A stretch of 64,000 bases of DNA from Galbula dea (Eukaryota > Chordata > Aves > Piciformes > Galbulidae). The notes beneath the pieces are model-generated. The model worked only from the letters and a program-made list of their open reading frames with translations. It was not told the origin of the DNA and did no database searches. The stretch spans positions 1,860,001 to 1,924,000 of the forward strand of contig VWZX01006105.1 in NCBI GenBank assembly GCA_013399015.1, read 5' to 3'. The translations under genes and the position numbers were made by a program. Within the stretch, counting starts at the first letter, position 1; each line of letters starts with the position of its first letter. This document shows positions 61,868 to 64,000 of the stretch, one piece after another.

Positions 61868-64000
61868 CTCTTTATGAACTGTCTGATGGGACTCTGGTTC
61901 CAAACCAGCCCTTGTCTCAGTTGATTGGGCACAAGGTGGGAGTCAGTAGTTAAAACTGAGGCTGATCTTGTCAAGATAGTCTTTTCCCTTTCTCTAATTC
62001 TTCAGCAACTAACAGTTCAAGAAGCTTCAAGAACTGTAGCCATTTCAGGTGGGGCACAATATTTCAAAGTCCTTCATCTTTGTTTTATGGAGAATTTTCT
62101 ATACCCAAGTACTTGAAGAATCAGTAGTAGTATGGGCACAGTCTAAATTAGAGTAATTTTAAGGATTTTCTTGGAAATTACCTTGTCACTGATACTTGAA
62201 AAATCTTTGCAGCTCATCAAATCAAGTGACTGTATCTGTAGTCAGGAAGGAAATATCTGCTGAAGTTACTTTTTATTGCTATCCAGACCCTCTGCATTTC
62301 TCTGGAGTGTGTTGTGAGTGTGGAAGAGACAATAATGAGAATGCAGATTCCCTGCCAAATAATAACTCATGGGAACAAAAAAGGATTAGAGATGTATGAA
62401 ATGAACACTCATCTGATCTGAATGTGCCAGTTCTATGAACTCTTGCACGGCTGACAGCTTTGGTGTGATGTACTCTGCAGAGAACTTTGTTTTTCTTTCA
62501 TTACAGAGAACCTTTTTACTAGGAATCTACTGCATTATTTATTATCTTCCATGACAAAATGTTTGCAGCCCAGTGGAATGGATAATGAAAACATGTGACT
62601 TATTTGGACCATTTTAACCAGTGTATGTGTGTGTATGTTTTGCATAACAAACCTACCCTGTTTTGCACATATGTAGTATCAGAACTGTTCCATGGGTTGT
62701 GCATCACATTTGCTACCAGGCCAGACTGCAGATCTCCAAAGTCCTCAAGGATTAGGATCCCAGTAAAAGCATACTTCAGAAAAAAAGATACATTTCTATA
62801 CACAAAACCAGTATAAGCAGATCAAGTGCATATAGAAGTATAAATGAATCAGGGCTTTTGGCAGATCTTTTTGTTTGGCTATGACTGCCTTTTTGGATAG
62901 GACTACAGAAAACTAGCAGTTTGTGATTTTTTACTATAGTGAATTAAAAAAGATAAATCTAAGTAAATAAATCTCTGTGCTCTTTTTGCCCTGGGATTAT
63001 AAAGCCAATTCTCTGCAGTATAGTCTAAGCTAGGTTGTACCAGAAAACAAAATAAAACATAATCCCACACCCAATATCTAACAACTCTTAAAAGAACATT
63101 TCTAGGGTTGCAGATGTAATGATTTAAAACTCAACAATACACCAGAATTAATGTTGTCTGTGTTTTTTCATTCAGTTTCTTTGGTTACAGTCTTGAATTA
63201 AATAGTCACATATAATTTTTTCCACTCTGCCAAGAGGATGAATCAGAATTGTGCTGTGAAGGCATCTGCTTTCTGTTAAGTCTCTGGACTCATTTGTTGC
63301 ACAGGTTGGAAGATGTGAAATGAATGAGGTGGGGGACAGCAGGGGACAGAAAATGGGCTGGCTGGTGGCTGAGGTAAATGGATGTCACTTACTAGAACTG
63401 GATTTCATCCCTGCCTTTGACACAAAGATCATATGAGGAGCTGTGCAAATTATTTAAACCAAGGTTATTATTTTCAGTCATGAACAGGTGGAAATTACAC
63501 TCCAATCTTCCTACTGGCCAGATATAGATTTCAATTCCTTCATCGTTCCCTTTGTTACAGTCAAGCATTTTCTGGCCTTCTTGTTTTGTCCTTGGTCTGG
63601 TGAGAATGCCAGGGAGCTGAGTGCCCTCACCCTGTAGGCACCATGTCAGGACCTTGGCGATTATCTCACAGGGTCTGTGGCACCTCCAAAGCTGAAAATA
63701 ACTCTAGACAGAACAGAAACATCCTAGAAGAGTTGGGAGTTCAGACTGTGCACTACAGCCAATAGAGGACCACCTAGCTTGCCAGTCTTCTGAGCTTTTC
63801 CTCAGTTTTGAGAACTAAATAATAGATTTTTTTCACACCAAAGAGTTTGGAGATGACCTCCTCTTCTCAGCAATTCCCCTTGTGTTGTTCCATGAAGATA
63901 CCTGCTGTTCATCAGGAGTACTGCATCTGGCAGAGTTTGGCTGCTTGATGTAATGGGGATAATGCAGATTTTGCATCACCTGGCAAGGCATGGGACACAT

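Larger units (their letters stand above)
57346..64000. other. Intergenic, no gene seen
   Basis: Unique AT-rich sequence with two 16-bp-period tandem repeats (60418 and 61821). Reading frames are short, overlapping and without recognisable protein. In other amniotes the next gene after LPIN1 is TRIB2, separated by a long gene-poor stretch; no part of TRIB2 is visible. Confidence 0.6.

Noticed and set aside
1..64000. CRISPR arrays, operons or other prokaryotic systems
   Set aside because: No regularly spaced repeats with unique spacers, no gene clusters with short spacing; the DNA is clearly a vertebrate chromosome with spliced genes and CR1 LINEs.

Overview
The window is vertebrate nuclear DNA, almost certainly from a bird. 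It is AT-rich, genes are split into short exons by GT-AG introns, and the interspersed repeats are CR1 LINE fragments. Several plus-strand copies end in the bird CR1 3' tail, a short ATTCTGTG-type tandem. I cannot name the species from sequence alone.

The one protein-coding gene I can support is LPIN1 (lipin-1, phosphatidate phosphatase) on the plus strand. All 20 coding exons are present, from the ATG at 3139 to the TAA at 34223. Every intron has GT-AG ends and every junction keeps the frame. The joined frame is 2814 nt, or 937 residues. It holds the N-LIP domain, a basic nuclear localisation stretch, the middle lipin domain and a C-LIP catalytic domain with an intact DIDGT box. A 108-nt, 36-codon exon at 6678-6785 starts and ends in the same phase, so it can be skipped without shifting the frame. 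It corresponds to the cassette that separates lipin-1 alpha from beta.

Layout: 1-3129 is upstream sequence, probably the end of the first intron, because exon 1 of LPIN1 is non-coding in other amniotes. LPIN1 coding exons and introns fill 3130-34223, with CR1 pieces in several introns and one or two possible solitary LTRs. A long 3' UTR probably runs from 34224 to about 37630. It has four AATAAA signals, an old CR1 piece and a small AGTACT tandem array. From about 37.6 kb to the end (26 kb) I see no gene, only CR1 fragments, short tandem repeats and unique AT-rich sequence. In other amniotes LPIN1 is followed by a gene-poor stretch leading to TRIB2, and this layout fits that.

Nothing here looks like a new multi-gene system. 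The most useful second looks are the cassette exon, the structure of the 3' UTR, the possible LTR in intron 6, and an old CR1 copy at 57.2 kb.
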